DNA of 64,000 nucleotides from Aestuariirhabdus haliotis (GCF_023509475.1 NZ_JAKSDZ010000001.1:310001-374000), one strand, 5' to 3'. Positions 1-8,835 are shown, numbered from the stretch's first letter. Program-made: numbers and translations. Notes: generated by a model from the sequence alone, not told the origin.

Positions 1-300
1 CAGCAGTTGAACCAGTTGCTGGAAGAGACTCTGGAATCACGCAGTAAGGGTCAATTGATCCAGCTGGTGCGATTGCTGGGAAGCTCGCTGGGTGCTATTC
101 GAGTGGGCCAGAGCGATCAGCAAAAACAGGATGAGGCTCGGGATCGGATGGCCTTGACCCAGGCCATCGCTGCCGGAGATCCGGACGCTCTGGAGCAAAC
201 CCGGCAAGCGACCATTGCTGCCATCACAGAAATACTGACCGCCCTTAATGCCTTGCAAGAGCCTCAGCCGGATGAAGGTGGTGAGCAAGCGAGTCAGTAA
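1..300 (+). CDS. GntR-type transcriptional regulator, C-terminal part (partial)
   Basis: The open frame enters from the left edge in frame 1 and ends at TAA 298-300, so the N-terminus, including any DNA-binding domain, is outside the window. The visible 99 residues are helical and carry a pattern (ALTQAIAAGDPDALEQTRQA) that resembles the last helices of FCD ligand-binding domains of FadR/GntR regulators. Without the winged-helix part this is a tentative family call. It is convergent with the thioesterase downstream. Confidence 0.45.
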   Translation, partial: QQLNQLLEETLESRSKGQLIQLVRLLGSSLGAIRVGQSDQQKQDEARDRMALTQAIAAGDPDALEQTRQATIAAITEILTALNALQEPQPDEGGEQASQ

Positions 301-347
301 TCGGTTGTGCTATCGGCTAACTCGGACCATGCCGACTGGCATATGCG

Positions 348-740
348 CTACTGGCTAATGGAACGGGTCCGCCCCCGCTCATCGATGGCTACCAAGACCA
401 GCGAGCCATCGGTGACTTTACTCAGTTCCGCCACCGAACTGGCCGGTTTCCAGACTTCAACCTTGATCGTGATGGAGCTGCGGCCACAATCGATCACCTC
501 GGCATAGAAGCTCAGGCAGTCGCCGACATTAACCGGCACCATAAATGCCATGCTTGCCATGGAGACCGTGGCCACCCTGCCCTGGGTTACCTGTCGAGCC
601 AGCATAGCTGCCGCCAGGTCCATCTGTGATACCAGCCAGCCACTGTAGATAGCGCCTTCGGCATTGGTATCTTTGGGCATGGTTTGCAATTGCAGGCAGA
701 GTTGGCCCGAGGGTTGGGGATTGTCTTCAATATCGATCAT
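348..740 (-). CDS. acyl-CoA thioesterase, YciA-like hotdog fold
   Basis: A 130-residue protein matching the short single-hotdog acyl-CoA thioesterases of the YciA type, which hydrolyse acyl-CoA to free acid and CoA in the cytoplasm. The diagnostic stretch is TMPKDTNAEGAIYSGWLVSQMDLAAA (residues about 20-45, here shown in part: GAIYSGWLVSQMD), which corresponds to the family motif with the catalytic Asp. Length is normal for the family. The start is ATG at 740-738; the ribosome site is weak. Upstream lies a long inverted repeat carrying TATAAT in both arms (780-816), which may form its promoter. Exact substrate cannot be told. Confidence 0.8.
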   Translation of the reverse strand: MIDIEDNPQPSGQLCLQLQTMPKDTNAEGAIYSGWLVSQMDLAAAMLARQVTQGRVATVSMASMAFMVPVNVGDCLSFYAEVIDCGRSSITIKVEVWKPASSVAELSKVTDGSLVLVAIDERGRTRSISQ

Positions 741-779
741 GAGTGTTTGCGCTCTTGTTATTGCTTTTTAGCGGTGGAC

Positions 780-816
780 TTATAATCCGCTTGTTGCGTC
801 GGCGCGCGGATTATAA
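780..816. repeat. Perfect 11-bp inverted repeat with TATAAT in both arms
   Basis: TTATAATCCGC (780-790) and its exact reverse complement GCGGATTATAA (806-816) flank a 15-bp GC-rich spacer. Each arm contains TATAAT, reading right in the left arm and left in the right arm, so it could provide -10 boxes for both the thioesterase and the pstS side, be an operator, or form a hairpin. No good -35 was seen for either direction. Confidence 0.6.
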
Positions 817-888
817 CCAAAAGTGCCTCTGCGAGTGTTAGCACTAAATCGTGGTTTTTATGTTAAGCCGGGGGATTTGGTGTTCTGT

Positions 889-906
889 TGGTCATAAAAC
901 TGTCAT
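889..906 (+). promoter_or_regulatory. Pho box upstream of pstS
   Basis: TGGTCATAAAACTGTCAT fits the 7-4-7 PhoB-binding consensus CTGTCATAWAWCTGTCAY at 16 of 18 positions. A plausible -10 (TATAGT, about 916-921) lies at the usual distance for a PhoB-dependent promoter, and the pstS start is at 990. This indicates induction under phosphate limitation; phoB/phoR themselves are not in the window. Confidence 0.85.
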
Positions 907-989
907 CTGGCGGCAATATAGTTGCAACATAGCGAGCCGATACTCGTTGTCACTCAACACAGAATACCTAATCTTGGAGAGAACCTCAG

Positions 990-1967
990 ATGAAAGTGAA
1001 CAACCTGATTACAGGCCTGACGGCTGCACTGGCTGCAGGTAGCCTGAACGTTGCTATCGCCGCGACTGCGGTTGATGCCAGCATCCCGACTTACAGCAAA
1101 ACCAGCGGTGTATCCGGCAACCTGTCTAGCGTTGGCTCTGATACTCTGGCCAATCTGATGACCCTGTGGGCCGAAGAGTTCAAGCGCGAATACCCTAACG
1201 TCAACATCCAGATTCAGGCCGCAGGCTCTTCTACCGCGCCACCCGCGTTGACTGAAGGCACCTCCAATATGGGGCCCATGAGCCGCAAGATGAAGGACAA
1301 GGAGCTGGAAGCCTTTGAAAAGAAATATGGCTACAAGCCAACGGCGGTTCCCGTGGCCATTGATGCCCTTGCCGTATTCGTTAACAAGGACAACCCGATC
1401 AAAGGTCTGACCATTCCACAGGTTGATGCGGTCTTTTCCTCTACCCGCAAGTGCGGTTACAGCAAGGATGTGACCAGCTGGGGTGATTTGGGCTTGGATG
1501 GTTCCTGGGGCAACCGAGGTTTCCAGTTGTACGGACGTAACTCCGTCTCTGGTACCTACGGTTACTACAAGAAGAAAGCTCTGTGTAAGGGCGATTACAA
1601 GAGTAACGTCAACGAGCAGCCAGGTTCCGCTTCGGTGGTTCAGTCCATCAGTGCTTCCATTAATGGTATCGGTTATTCCGGCATCGGTTACAAGACCTCC
1701 AGCGTCCGGACTGTCCCACTGGCCAAGAAAGAGGGGCAGCCTTTCGTGGATGCCACCGCTGATAACGCCGTTAAAGGCACCTACCCGCTGTCACGTTTCC
1801 TCTACGTCTACGTGAACAAGGCACCTAACAAGCCTTTGGCGCCTATCGAGCGTGAATTCCTCAAGCTGGTATTGTCACAGCAGGGCCAGAACGTGGTTGT
1901 GAAGGACGGCTACATCCCTCTGCCATCCAAGGTTGTTGAAAAGCAAATGGCGGCACTCGGCCTGTAA
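990..1967 (+). CDS. pstS: Periplasmic phosphate-binding protein PstS
   Basis: A 325-residue substrate-binding protein of the high-affinity phosphate ABC transporter. Residues 1-24 form a Sec signal peptide (basic start, alanine-rich core, AIA-AT cleavage region). Phosphate-contacting motifs of the PstS family are visible: [11 protein letters not shown] near residue 47, [13 protein letters not shown] near 78 and [18 protein letters not shown] near 183. It captures inorganic phosphate in the periplasm and delivers it to PstCA. The start ATG follows TTGGAGAG. It sits under a Pho box and is separated from pstC by a terminator, consistent with the binding protein being made in excess over the membrane parts. 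Confidence 0.95.
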   Translation: MKVNNLITGLTAALAAGSLNVAIAATAVDASIPTYSKTSGVSGNLSSVGSDTLANLMTLWAEEFKREYPNVNIQIQAAGSSTAPPALTEGTSNMGPMSRKMKDKELEAFEKKYGYKPTAVPVAIDALAVFVNKDNPIKGLTIPQVDAVFSSTRKCGYSKDVTSWGDLGLDGSWGNRGFQLYGRNSVSGTYGYYKKKALCKGDYKSNVNEQPGSASVVQSISASINGIGYSGIGYKTSSVRTVPLAKKEGQPFVDATADNAVKGTYPLSRFLYVYVNKAPNKPLAPIEREFLKLVLSQQGQNVVVKDGYIPLPSKVVEKQMAALGL

Positions 1968-2002
1968 TAAGCCGAAACATCCAGCCAAGGCATAGCCTCT
2001 GT

Positions 2003-2040
2003 CGAGCCCTGCACTCCGGTGTGGGGCTCGTTGGTTTTTG
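2003..2040 (+). terminator. Rho-independent terminator after pstS
   Basis: CGAGCCC (2003-2009) pairs with GGGCTCG (2024-2030), extended inward by TGCAC/GTGTG, and is followed by TTGGTTTTT. It lies between pstS and the second Pho box, so pstS can be a separate short transcript, with partial read-through into pstC. Confidence 0.8.
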
Positions 2041-2095
2041 GTTCGGGGAAACGGCAAAATGCGTCACAGCCCTTCCTCGATGCGTTGTTACAAAT

Positions 2096-2113
2096 ATGTC
2101 ATATAATTGTCAT
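2096..2113 (+). promoter_or_regulatory. Second Pho box, upstream of pstC
   Basis: ATGTCATATAATTGTCAT matches the PhoB consensus at 16 of 18 positions in the correct 7-4-7 layout. It lies only 24 bp before the pstC start codon, so any transcript driven from it in the standard way would start at or beyond the start codon. It may act as an activator site for a differently placed promoter, or as a repressing or secondary site. Confidence 0.75.
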
Positions 2114-2136
2114 ATTGGCGGAGTAAGGTACGCGCC

Positions 2137-4416
2137 ATGAACGATGTAACTGATCTCTCACCCCCCGTTGTCGATTTCAACTCCGACGAAGCGCGCCGTC
2201 ACAGACGGCTGCGTGCGGTCAAGGACCGAGTAGCCCGCTGGGCCGTTGGTGTTGGAGGTATCGGCGTAATTATCGCTATCTTGTTGATTTTCCTGTATCT
2301 GCTCTATGAGGTAATGCCCTTGTTTAAGGGTGCCGAGATGGAGCCGGTTACCCGTTATGCCGTACCGGTGGCGGAAGCTGGCGCCGATACGCTCTATCTG
2401 GCGATGGAAGAACAGTCTGAATTGGCGCTACGTCTGGACAGCTCGGGTAATGTCGTATTCTTCGGTGCCCAGGATGGCGAGGTGCGTAGCCAGCTGCGCC
2501 TGCCGATTCCCCAGGGGGCAACCATTACTGCCTTGGCCGAGGCAGATCCCAACACTCAGGAAGTGGCGGCAGGCTTATCCAACGGCCAGGTCATTCTGTT
2601 TAAGCACAATTATCGAGTCAGCTACCCTAACGATGTGCGTCTGATCGAACCTCAGATTGAATATCCCTTCGGTGAGGAGCCGATTACGCTGGCCGCCAGC
2701 GGCGCGGATATTGAGCAGTTGGCGTTGCGGGATAGCGAAGACTCCATGATTCTGGCCGCCAGCGCAGCCGACGGGGTCCACGTCGCGTTGTACAGCAAAG
2801 AGGTCGATTTCCTGTCCGAGGAAGTGACTCTGGAGCGAATGGATCTGGAGTTGCCGCCGTTGCCGGGTGAGGTAAGCCGGGTTCTGATCGATCCTGAGCA
2901 GCGTTGGATATTTGCCGCGTTGGGCGATAATCGTATCGCCGTGCTGGATATTCGAAATCGCGACCAACCCCTGATAAACAGCGTACTGCCGGTTACCGAG
3001 GCGGATGCCCGTATTAGCGACATCGAGTTTCTGTTGGGTGGCACCTCATTACTGATCGGAGACGACCGCGGCAGCATCGGACAGTGGTTCCTGGTGCGCG
3101 ATGAAAACAATGAATACAGCCTGCAGAAGGTGCGCAGTTTTGCACTTCATAGCAGCGCTATCAGCTCCATTGCGCCGGAGCATCGTCGTAAAGGGTTTAT
3201 GGCAGCGGATGAGGAGGGTCAGGTTGGCCTGTATAACTCCACCGCCCATCGTACTTTGTTGACCCAGTCGGTCAGCGATGCCCCCATTCAGCATATGACG
3301 ATTGCGCCCCGGGCCAATGCCCTGCTGGTGGAGCATGCTAACGGGCAGATGGAATTCCTGAGATTGCACAATGAGCACCCGGAGATATCCTGGTCGGCGC
3401 TCTGGGAAGAGGTCTGGTACGAGGGTTACGCCGAGCCCGATTACATTTGGCAATCCTCGGCCTCTACCAATGATTTCGAACCAAAGATGAGCCTGATGCC
3501 GCTGGCCTTCGGTACCCTTAAAGCCGCGTTTTACGCCATGTTGATGGCGGCTCCCCTGGCGATTTGTGGAGCGATCTATACGGCGTACTTTATGGCGCCT
3601 GCCATGCGTCGCAAGGTGAAGCCGGTGATCGAGCTGATGGAGGCCCTGCCTACGGTTATTCTCGGTTTCCTGGCGGGTTTGTGGTTGGCGCCTTTTGTCG
3701 AAGAGTCTCTGAGTGGCATCTTCGCCATGCTGATGCTGGTACCGTTGGCGATTGTTGGTTTTGGCTTCTTCTGGGCACAGTTGCCGGAAAGCATTCGCAG
3801 GCTGGTGCCTGAGGGGTGGCAGGTGCTGTTGCTGATCCCCGTGGTGATTATCACCAGCATGCTGGCGCTGGGCTTGAGCGATCACATGGAGCTGTGGTTC
3901 TTTAACGGCGATATGCGCGGCTGGATCAGCAGTGAGCTGGGTCTGAACTATGACCAGCGAAATGCGCTGGTGGTCGGCCTGGCGATGGGCTTTGCGGTAA
4001 TCCCTACCATCTTTTCCATCACCGAAGACGCCATTTTCAGTGTGCCCAAACACCTGACCTATGGCTCTTTGGCGCTGGGGGCGACGCCCTGGCAAACACT
4101 GACGCGAGTCGTATTGTTGACGGCGAGCCCCGGTATCTTCTCCGCCGTGATGATCGGTATGGGCCGTGCGGTGGGAGAAACCATGATCGTGCTGATGGCC
4201 ACCGGTAACACTCCGATTATGGATGCCAATATCTTCGAAGGCATGCGAACCCTGGCGGCTAACATCGCCGTAGAGATGCCGGAATCGGAAGTGGGCAGTT
4301 CTCACTATCGAGTTCTTTTCCTGGCGGCGATGGTGCTGTTCCTCTTTACCTTTGTCGTTAACACCTTTGCCGAGATGGTTCGTCACCGTCTACGCAAGAA
4401 GTACAGCTCGCTGTAA
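2137..4416 (+). CDS. pstC: Phosphate ABC transporter permease PstC, long form
   Basis: A 759-residue permease subunit of the phosphate ABC transporter. After a cytoplasmic N-terminus, one membrane helix (about residues 37-60) leads into a large periplasmic region of roughly 400 residues containing several WD40-like blade motifs (for example AAGLSNGQVILFKH, LLIGDDRGSIGQWFL, FMAADEEGQVGLYN). The last 300 residues are the usual six-helix permease domain with the ATPase-contact motif YGSLALGATPWQTL. E. coli PstC is far shorter; long PstC proteins are known in Pseudomonas-like bacteria. I chose ATG 2137, with GGAGTAAGG upstream, over an in-frame TTG at 2107 that lies inside the Pho box. pstA follows 21 bp later. 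Confidence 0.93.
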   Translation: MNDVTDLSPPVVDFNSDEARRHRRLRAVKDRVARWAVGVGGIGVIIAILLIFLYLLYEVMPLFKGAEMEPVTRYAVPVAEAGADTLYLAMEEQSELALRLDSSGNVVFFGAQDGEVRSQLRLPIPQGATITALAEADPNTQEVAAGLSNGQVILFKHNYRVSYPNDVRLIEPQIEYPFGEEPITLAASGADIEQLALRDSEDSMILAASAADGVHVALYSKEVDFLSEEVTLERMDLELPPLPGEVSRVLIDPEQRWIFAALGDNRIAVLDIRNRDQPLINSVLPVTEADARISDIEFLLGGTSLLIGDDRGSIGQWFLVRDENNEYSLQKVRSFALHSSAISSIAPEHRRKGFMAADEEGQVGLYNSTAHRTLLTQSVSDAPIQHMTIAPRANALLVEHANGQMEFLRLHNEHPEISWSALWEEVWYEGYAEPDYIWQSSASTNDFEPKMSLMPLAFGTLKAAFYAMLMAAPLAICGAIYTAYFMAPAMRRKVKPVIELMEALPTVILGFLAGLWLAPFVEESLSGIFAMLMLVPLAIVGFGFFWAQLPESIRRLVPEGWQVLLLIPVVIITSMLALGLSDHMELWFFNGDMRGWISSELGLNYDQRNALVVGLAMGFAVIPTIFSITEDAIFSVPKHLTYGSLALGATPWQTLTRVVLLTASPGIFSAVMIGMGRAVGETMIVLMATGNTPIMDANIFEGMRTLAANIAVEMPESEVGSSHYRVLFLAAMVLFLFTFVVNTFAEMVRHRLRKKYSSL

Positions 4417-4437
4417 GGGCTAACAACGGGAATCGTT

Positions 4438-6102
4438 ATGATGCGTGTTTCTTTATCATCCTGGTACAAAAGCGGATCTCCTTTTGTTTGGCTCAATGCC
4501 GGCGCCGTGGCGATCAGTCTGGTGATGGTGATTGGCCTGCTGGCCCTCATCGCCGTGCGTGGCCTGGGCCATTTCTGGCCGGGCGCTATTATGGAAAGTG
4601 AATACCGTTTGCCGGGTCAGGTCGAGCGGGTCATTGCCGGCGAGATTGTCGAGGTCGAAACGGTACCGACGGTACGTTTGGAGGCTGCCGGTACGCCGGT
4701 GATTGATGCAGAATTTATGCAACGGGATCTGATCAAAATCGGCAACCGGGATGTCTCCGGCGGTGATTTTGTCTGGGTGCTTGATGCGTTTTTGCATGAT
4801 CGCCGTTATCCAGAAGAGCTGATGACCGTTGAGAGACGGGAATGGGGCAACTTCTATGGTCGCCTGAAAGCAGTTAAAGAAGGAGACCGGCAAGTTGCCA
4901 GCGGTGATGATGCCTGGGATGTATTGCAGGAACGTATTGAGCGTGCCCTGTCCATCCACGATGAGATTTACGAGATCGAAAAGCATCGCATCGGCAAAAT
5001 CAATTCGGCGTTGGAGCGTTTGCGCTTGCAGGAGCGTAGGCACCAACTCAAGGGTACCAGCTCGCCAGCTGTAGAGGCCGACATTGCCGGCCAACGAGCC
5101 GAGCTAGATGCCGCGTACAAGGTACTGGAAGCCGAGCTGGGTGATCTTTACGTGCGCTTTAACCGTGACAGCATGGTCGGGGTTACTGCCGATGGTACCG
5201 AGGTCACAGTATCACTGGGTAATGTCGTGCGTGCCTTCCGTCCCAATGCTATGGGGTTGTTTGAAAAAATCGGTTTTTACGGCGCCAAGATTTGGGAGTT
5301 CGTCAGCGAAGATCCTCGTGAGGCCAACACCGAGGGGGGTATTTTCCCGGCGATATTTGGTACCGTCATGATGGTTATCCTGATGTCGATTATCGTCACG
5401 CCCTTTGGCGTAATCGCTGCGGTGTATCTGCGTGAGTACGCTACCCAGGGGCCGATAACTCGCGCGATTCGTATTGCGGTGAATAATCTGGCCGGTGTGC
5501 CTTCGATCGTATACGGGGTCTTTGGCCTGGGCTTTTTTGTCTACTTCCTGGGTTCCAATATCGACCAGCTATTTTTCCCGGAAGCCTTGCCGGCACCTAC
5601 CTTTGGTACACCAGGGTTGATGTGGGCGGCGATCACCCTGGCGTTGCTAACCCTGCCCGTGGTCATTGTGGCAACGGAAGAGGGCTTGTCCCGCATCCCC
5701 AGCTCGGTACGTGAAGGCAGTTTGGCGCTGGGTGCAACCAAAGCGGAAACCCTGTGGCGAGTGGTGTTGCCCATGGCCAGTCCGGCGATGATGACCGGTT
5801 TGATTCTGGCGGTTGCTCGTGCGGCGGGTGAAGTTGCCCCGTTGATGCTGGTGGGTGTCGTCAAACTGGCGCCCTCCCTGCCGCTCGACGGTAACTACCC
5901 TTATCTTCATCTGGATCAAAAGTTTATGCACCTGGGTTTCCACATCTATGATGTGGGCTTCCAGAGCCCGAATGTCGAAGCCGCACGGCCGTTGGTGTAT
6001 GCCACCGCATTGTTGCTGGTGGTGGTTATTGCGGTCCTGAACCTGTCGGCGGTGGCGATTCGTAACCACCTGCGAGAGAAATACAAGGCGTTGGAAGTTT
6101 AA
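4438..6102 (+). CDS. pstA: Phosphate ABC transporter permease PstA, long form
   Basis: A 554-residue second permease subunit. One N-terminal helix (about 17-40) is followed by an extra soluble region of about 250 residues, charged and predicted coiled (around residues 145-220, rich in Glu, Arg, Leu), then the permease domain with PFGVIAAVYLREYA, the loop motif EGSLALGATKAETLWRVVLP and several helices to the C-terminus. This layout corresponds to PstA proteins of Pseudomonas and relatives that carry an added N-terminal domain. It pairs with PstC to form the inner-membrane channel. Two tandem ATG codons (4438, 4441) could each start translation. Confidence 0.93.
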   Translation: MMRVSLSSWYKSGSPFVWLNAGAVAISLVMVIGLLALIAVRGLGHFWPGAIMESEYRLPGQVERVIAGEIVEVETVPTVRLEAAGTPVIDAEFMQRDLIKIGNRDVSGGDFVWVLDAFLHDRRYPEELMTVERREWGNFYGRLKAVKEGDRQVASGDDAWDVLQERIERALSIHDEIYEIEKHRIGKINSALERLRLQERRHQLKGTSSPAVEADIAGQRAELDAAYKVLEAELGDLYVRFNRDSMVGVTADGTEVTVSLGNVVRAFRPNAMGLFEKIGFYGAKIWEFVSEDPREANTEGGIFPAIFGTVMMVILMSIIVTPFGVIAAVYLREYATQGPITRAIRIAVNNLAGVPSIVYGVFGLGFFVYFLGSNIDQLFFPEALPAPTFGTPGLMWAAITLALLTLPVVIVATEEGLSRIPSSVREGSLALGATKAETLWRVVLPMASPAMMTGLILAVARAAGEVAPLMLVGVVKLAPSLPLDGNYPYLHLDQKFMHLGFHIYDVGFQSPNVEAARPLVYATALLLVVVIAVLNLSAVAIRNHLREKYKALEV

Positions 6103-6129
6103 GTTTCGACGGCGATTGGAGTCTATTAC

Positions 6130-7011
6130 ATGTCACAAGCAAACACGCTAAACGCGACCCCTTCTGTGGATCAAACGACAGAGTCTGCGGGGCGCACCCA
6201 TGGAATCGATACGACCTCGCTCGGGCGTTCGCGGCAGAACCTGACATTGGATCAGGAAAATATCTGCATGGAGATCAATGATCTTGATCTCTATTACGGC
6301 GAGAAAAAAGCCCTAAACAAGATCAACCTGAGTATTCCGAAACAGCGGGTTACGGCTTTTATCGGCCCATCCGGTTGCGGTAAGTCGACTCTGCTGCGGA
6401 GCATCAACCGCATGAACGATCTGGTGGATGGCTGTCGCATTGAGGGCAAGATCCTGCTTGATGGTGAGGATATCTATGATCGCAGGACCGAGGTTGCCGA
6501 ACTGCGCCGCCGGGTCGGTATGGTGTTCCAGAAGCCGAACCCCTTTCCCAAGAGTATTTACGAAAACGTCGCCTATGGCCTGAGAATTCAGGGCATCAAT
6601 AACAAGCGAGTTTTGGATGAAGTGGTCGAGCGTTCGCTCTCGGGTGCGGCGTTGTGGGATGAAGTTAAGGATCGCCTGCACGAGAGTGCGCTGGGTATGT
6701 CCGGTGGTCAGCAGCAGCGTCTGGTCATTGCCCGTACGATCGCCGTTGAGCCCGAGGTGTTGCTGCTGGATGAACCGGCCTCGGCACTGGATCCGATCTC
6801 AACCCTGAAGATTGAAGAGCTGATCAACGAGCTTAAGTCCAAGTACACGATTGTTATCGTGACGCACAATATGCAGCAGGCTGCTCGTGTCTCCGACTAC
6901 ACCGCCTTTATGTATATGGGGGACCTGATCGAATTTGGTGATACAGATTCGCTCTTTACCAACCCCTCGAAGAAACAAACCGAAGACTACATTACCGGCC
7001 GTTACGGTTAA
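6130..7011 (+). CDS. pstB: Phosphate ABC transporter ATPase PstB
   Basis: A 293-residue ATPase that drives phosphate import. Walker [10 protein letters not shown] is at residues 79-87, the signature MSGGQ at 190-194, Walker B LLLDEP at 211-216 and the switch His at 246 (VTHNMQQ). About 45 residues precede the usual family start; they are polar and not conserved, and an internal ATG (residue 47, [11 protein letters not shown]) could also be used. The C-terminal [10 protein letters not shown] is the typical PstB ending. It lies 27 bp after pstA. Confidence 0.96.
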   Translation: MSQANTLNATPSVDQTTESAGRTHGIDTTSLGRSRQNLTLDQENICMEINDLDLYYGEKKALNKINLSIPKQRVTAFIGPSGCGKSTLLRSINRMNDLVDGCRIEGKILLDGEDIYDRRTEVAELRRRVGMVFQKPNPFPKSIYENVAYGLRIQGINNKRVLDEVVERSLSGAALWDEVKDRLHESALGMSGGQQQRLVIARTIAVEPEVLLLDEPASALDPISTLKIEELINELKSKYTIVIVTHNMQQAARVSDYTAFMYMGDLIEFGDTDSLFTNPSKKQTEDYITGRYG

Positions 7012-7032
7012 CCCAGGAATCGCGGGACTATT

Positions 7033-7752
7033 ATGGAAATTCAAACCGATGTACACACACAGCATATCTCGCAGCAGTTCAACGCCGAGCTGAACGAGGT
7101 CAAAAACCGGCTGTTGGCGATGGGCGGCCTGGTGGAAAAGCAAGTCACTGACGCCATTGAAGCCCTGATCACCGCGGATAGTGATCTGGCCAAGAGCGTG
7201 CGTGAGAAAGATGATCTGATCAATGATATGGAACTGGCGATCGATGAAGAGTGCACCCGCATTCTGGCGCGTCGGCAGCCCGCTGCCAGTGATTTGCGTC
7301 TGGTGGTAGCCTGCTCGAAAGCCGCCAGTGACCTTGAGCGCGTGGGAGATGAAGCGACCAAGGTGGCACGTCATGCCATCGATTTGTGCGAGCAGGGAGA
7401 GTCGCCACGAGGCTATGTGGAAACCCGCCATATTGGCAACATGGTGCGCAGCATGATCAAGGATAGCCTGACGGCGTTCGCGCGCTTTGATACCAGTATG
7501 GCGCTCAAAGTGGCCAAGGCCGACAAGTCGGTTGATCTTGAGTACAAAAGCGCCATGCGAGAGCTGGTGACCTTTATGATGGAGGATCCACGCAGTATCT
7601 CCCGTGTGCTCAACGTGATCTGGGTGCTGCGTTCGCTGGAGCGAATCGGGGATCTGGCGCGCAATATCGCTGAGCATGTCATCTATTTGGTCAAGGGCAC
7701 CGATGTCCGTCATCTCAGCTACAAAGAGCTTAAGCGGGAACTGAAAGATTAG
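7033..7752 (+). CDS. phoU: Phosphate signalling protein PhoU
   Basis: A 239-residue all-helical cytoplasmic protein with two PhoU repeats, each carrying the metal-binding type motif (RQPAASDLRLVVACSKAASDLERVGDEA near residues 80-108, shown as DLERVGDEA; and SLERIGDLARNIAEHV near 202-217). PhoU links PstSCAB activity to the PhoR sensor, keeping the Pho regulon off when phosphate is plentiful. It is the fifth gene of the pst block, 21 bp after pstB, in the standard order. Confidence 0.95.
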   Translation: MEIQTDVHTQHISQQFNAELNEVKNRLLAMGGLVEKQVTDAIEALITADSDLAKSVREKDDLINDMELAIDEECTRILARRQPAASDLRLVVACSKAASDLERVGDEATKVARHAIDLCEQGESPRGYVETRHIGNMVRSMIKDSLTAFARFDTSMALKVAKADKSVDLEYKSAMRELVTFMMEDPRSISRVLNVIWVLRSLERIGDLARNIAEHVIYLVKGTDVRHLSYKELKRELKD

Positions 7753-7806
7753 CCCCTTTCCCCTGTATGCTTGCGCTATTATTAGGTGCAGTATTAACGA
7801 TGCGGG

Positions 7807-8742
7807 ATGGCTATGAAGAAGATCAGAGTGCTGGTGGTGGACGATGCTTCCTTTATCAGGGATTTGGTAAAGAAAACCGTTCGTGGCCAGTTTCCCCACT
7901 TTGTGGTTGAGGATGCGATCAATGGCCGAAAGGCCCAGGTCATGCTGCAAAAAGATCCCTATGATCTGATTCTCTGCGATTGGGAGATGCCCGAGCTCAG
8001 TGGGCTCGAGCTGCTGCAATGGATGCGCAACGAGCAATCACTCGATACCCCCTTTATTATGGTGACCAGCCGAGGCGATCGGGACAACGTGGTAGCGGCG
8101 GTGCAATCGGGGGTTTCGGAATATATCGGCAAGCCCTTTTCCAGCGAGGCGTTGCTGAAGAAAATTATCAAGGTGCTGTCTCGCCGCCATTCGGCTGAAG
8201 AACTCAGAGGCAGTGGTAAGCCGGACCCAATGCCCACCGGCAGTGCGGGCGCCTTAACTGGGGGAACTCACGCGGGTTCAGTATCGGCGCTGACCCAGTC
8301 GGCTGCCCCGCAACCCGCCCCCAGCGCGCCGGCCCAGAATGAATCCGTATCGGCATTGACCGGCGGTGCGTCGGTGCCTCCCCCATCACCCACTCCAGCG
8401 TCACAAAAAACGGGTTCAAAAGGCAGCGCTGCTCAGCTCAGATTCCCTGATATGACCGTCGATTGTGTGATTCAGGCGTTGAGCCTGAAAGAGCTTAAAG
8501 CGGTGATTAGACGCGGCGATACAATTCCCGAGTTATTATCCCAGGCCGTAGCCGACCTGGAGCAAGCCGATGACCAGGAAGTGGCAAGAATTAACGGTTA
8601 TGTGAGTAAGCTTGAGGCGGCTGAGCCAAAAATGGATAGCGCCCTTATTACGATCCATATTCGTTTTGTCGACGACGATCCACAAAAGATGGAGTATTTG
8701 TCGAAAATGATTGCCGGTGGCACGGGGAAAAAATACTTCTAA
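7807..8742 (+). CDS. CheY-like response regulator with uncharacterised C-terminal domain
   Basis: A 311-residue protein. Residues 5-125 are a complete receiver domain: acidic pocket D12/D13, phospho-acceptor D58 (LCDWEMPELSG), switch T87 and K109. A Pro/Ala/Ser-rich linker follows (about 135-210) in which the motif ALTGG/VSALT occurs three times (GALTGG, VSALTQS, VSALTGG). The last 100 residues form a domain I do not recognise (FPDMTVDCVIQALSLKELKAV to the C-terminal KKYF); no HTH, GGDEF or EAL is visible. An equivalent regulator follows phoU in P. aeruginosa, which argues for a role linked to phosphate signalling, but this is inferred from position only. It starts 54 bp after phoU. Confidence 0.8.
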   Translation: MAMKKIRVLVVDDASFIRDLVKKTVRGQFPHFVVEDAINGRKAQVMLQKDPYDLILCDWEMPELSGLELLQWMRNEQSLDTPFIMVTSRGDRDNVVAAVQSGVSEYIGKPFSSEALLKKIIKVLSRRHSAEELRGSGKPDPMPTGSAGALTGGTHAGSVSALTQSAAPQPAPSAPAQNESVSALTGGASVPPPSPTPASQKTGSKGSAAQLRFPDMTVDCVIQALSLKELKAVIRRGDTIPELLSQAVADLEQADDQEVARINGYVSKLEAAEPKMDSALITIHIRFVDDDPQKMEYLSKMIAGGTGKKYF

Positions 8743-8818
8743 TAATACCGATCCAAGTGCTCTCGATCTGAACGTTACTAAGCCGCAGTTTAGCCAATTT
8801 GTAGTTAGCAAACCTGAC

Positions 8819-8835
8819 TTGTAGTATAACTACAA
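8819..8835. promoter_or_regulatory. Palindromic HexR-type operator
   Basis: TTGTAGTATAACTACAA is a 17-bp inverted repeat (TTGTAGT / ACTACAA around ATA) 46 bp upstream of the hexR start. HexR of Pseudomonas binds TTGT-N7/8-ACAA and Shewanella HexR binds a similar palindrome. A second TTGTAGT lies 20 bp upstream (8799-8805), two helical turns away. TATAAC inside the palindrome may be the -10 box, so binding would block hexR's own promoter. Confidence 0.7.

Noticed and set aside
3049-4386. Long minus-strand open frame (445 codons) opposite pstC
   Set aside because: It is antisense to a clear permease, His/Arg/Gln-rich as expected of a shadow frame, and has no recognisable domain.
6799-8037. Minus-strand open frame of 412 codons opposite phoU and the regulator
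   Set aside because: It spans two well-supported genes on the plus strand and has shadow composition.
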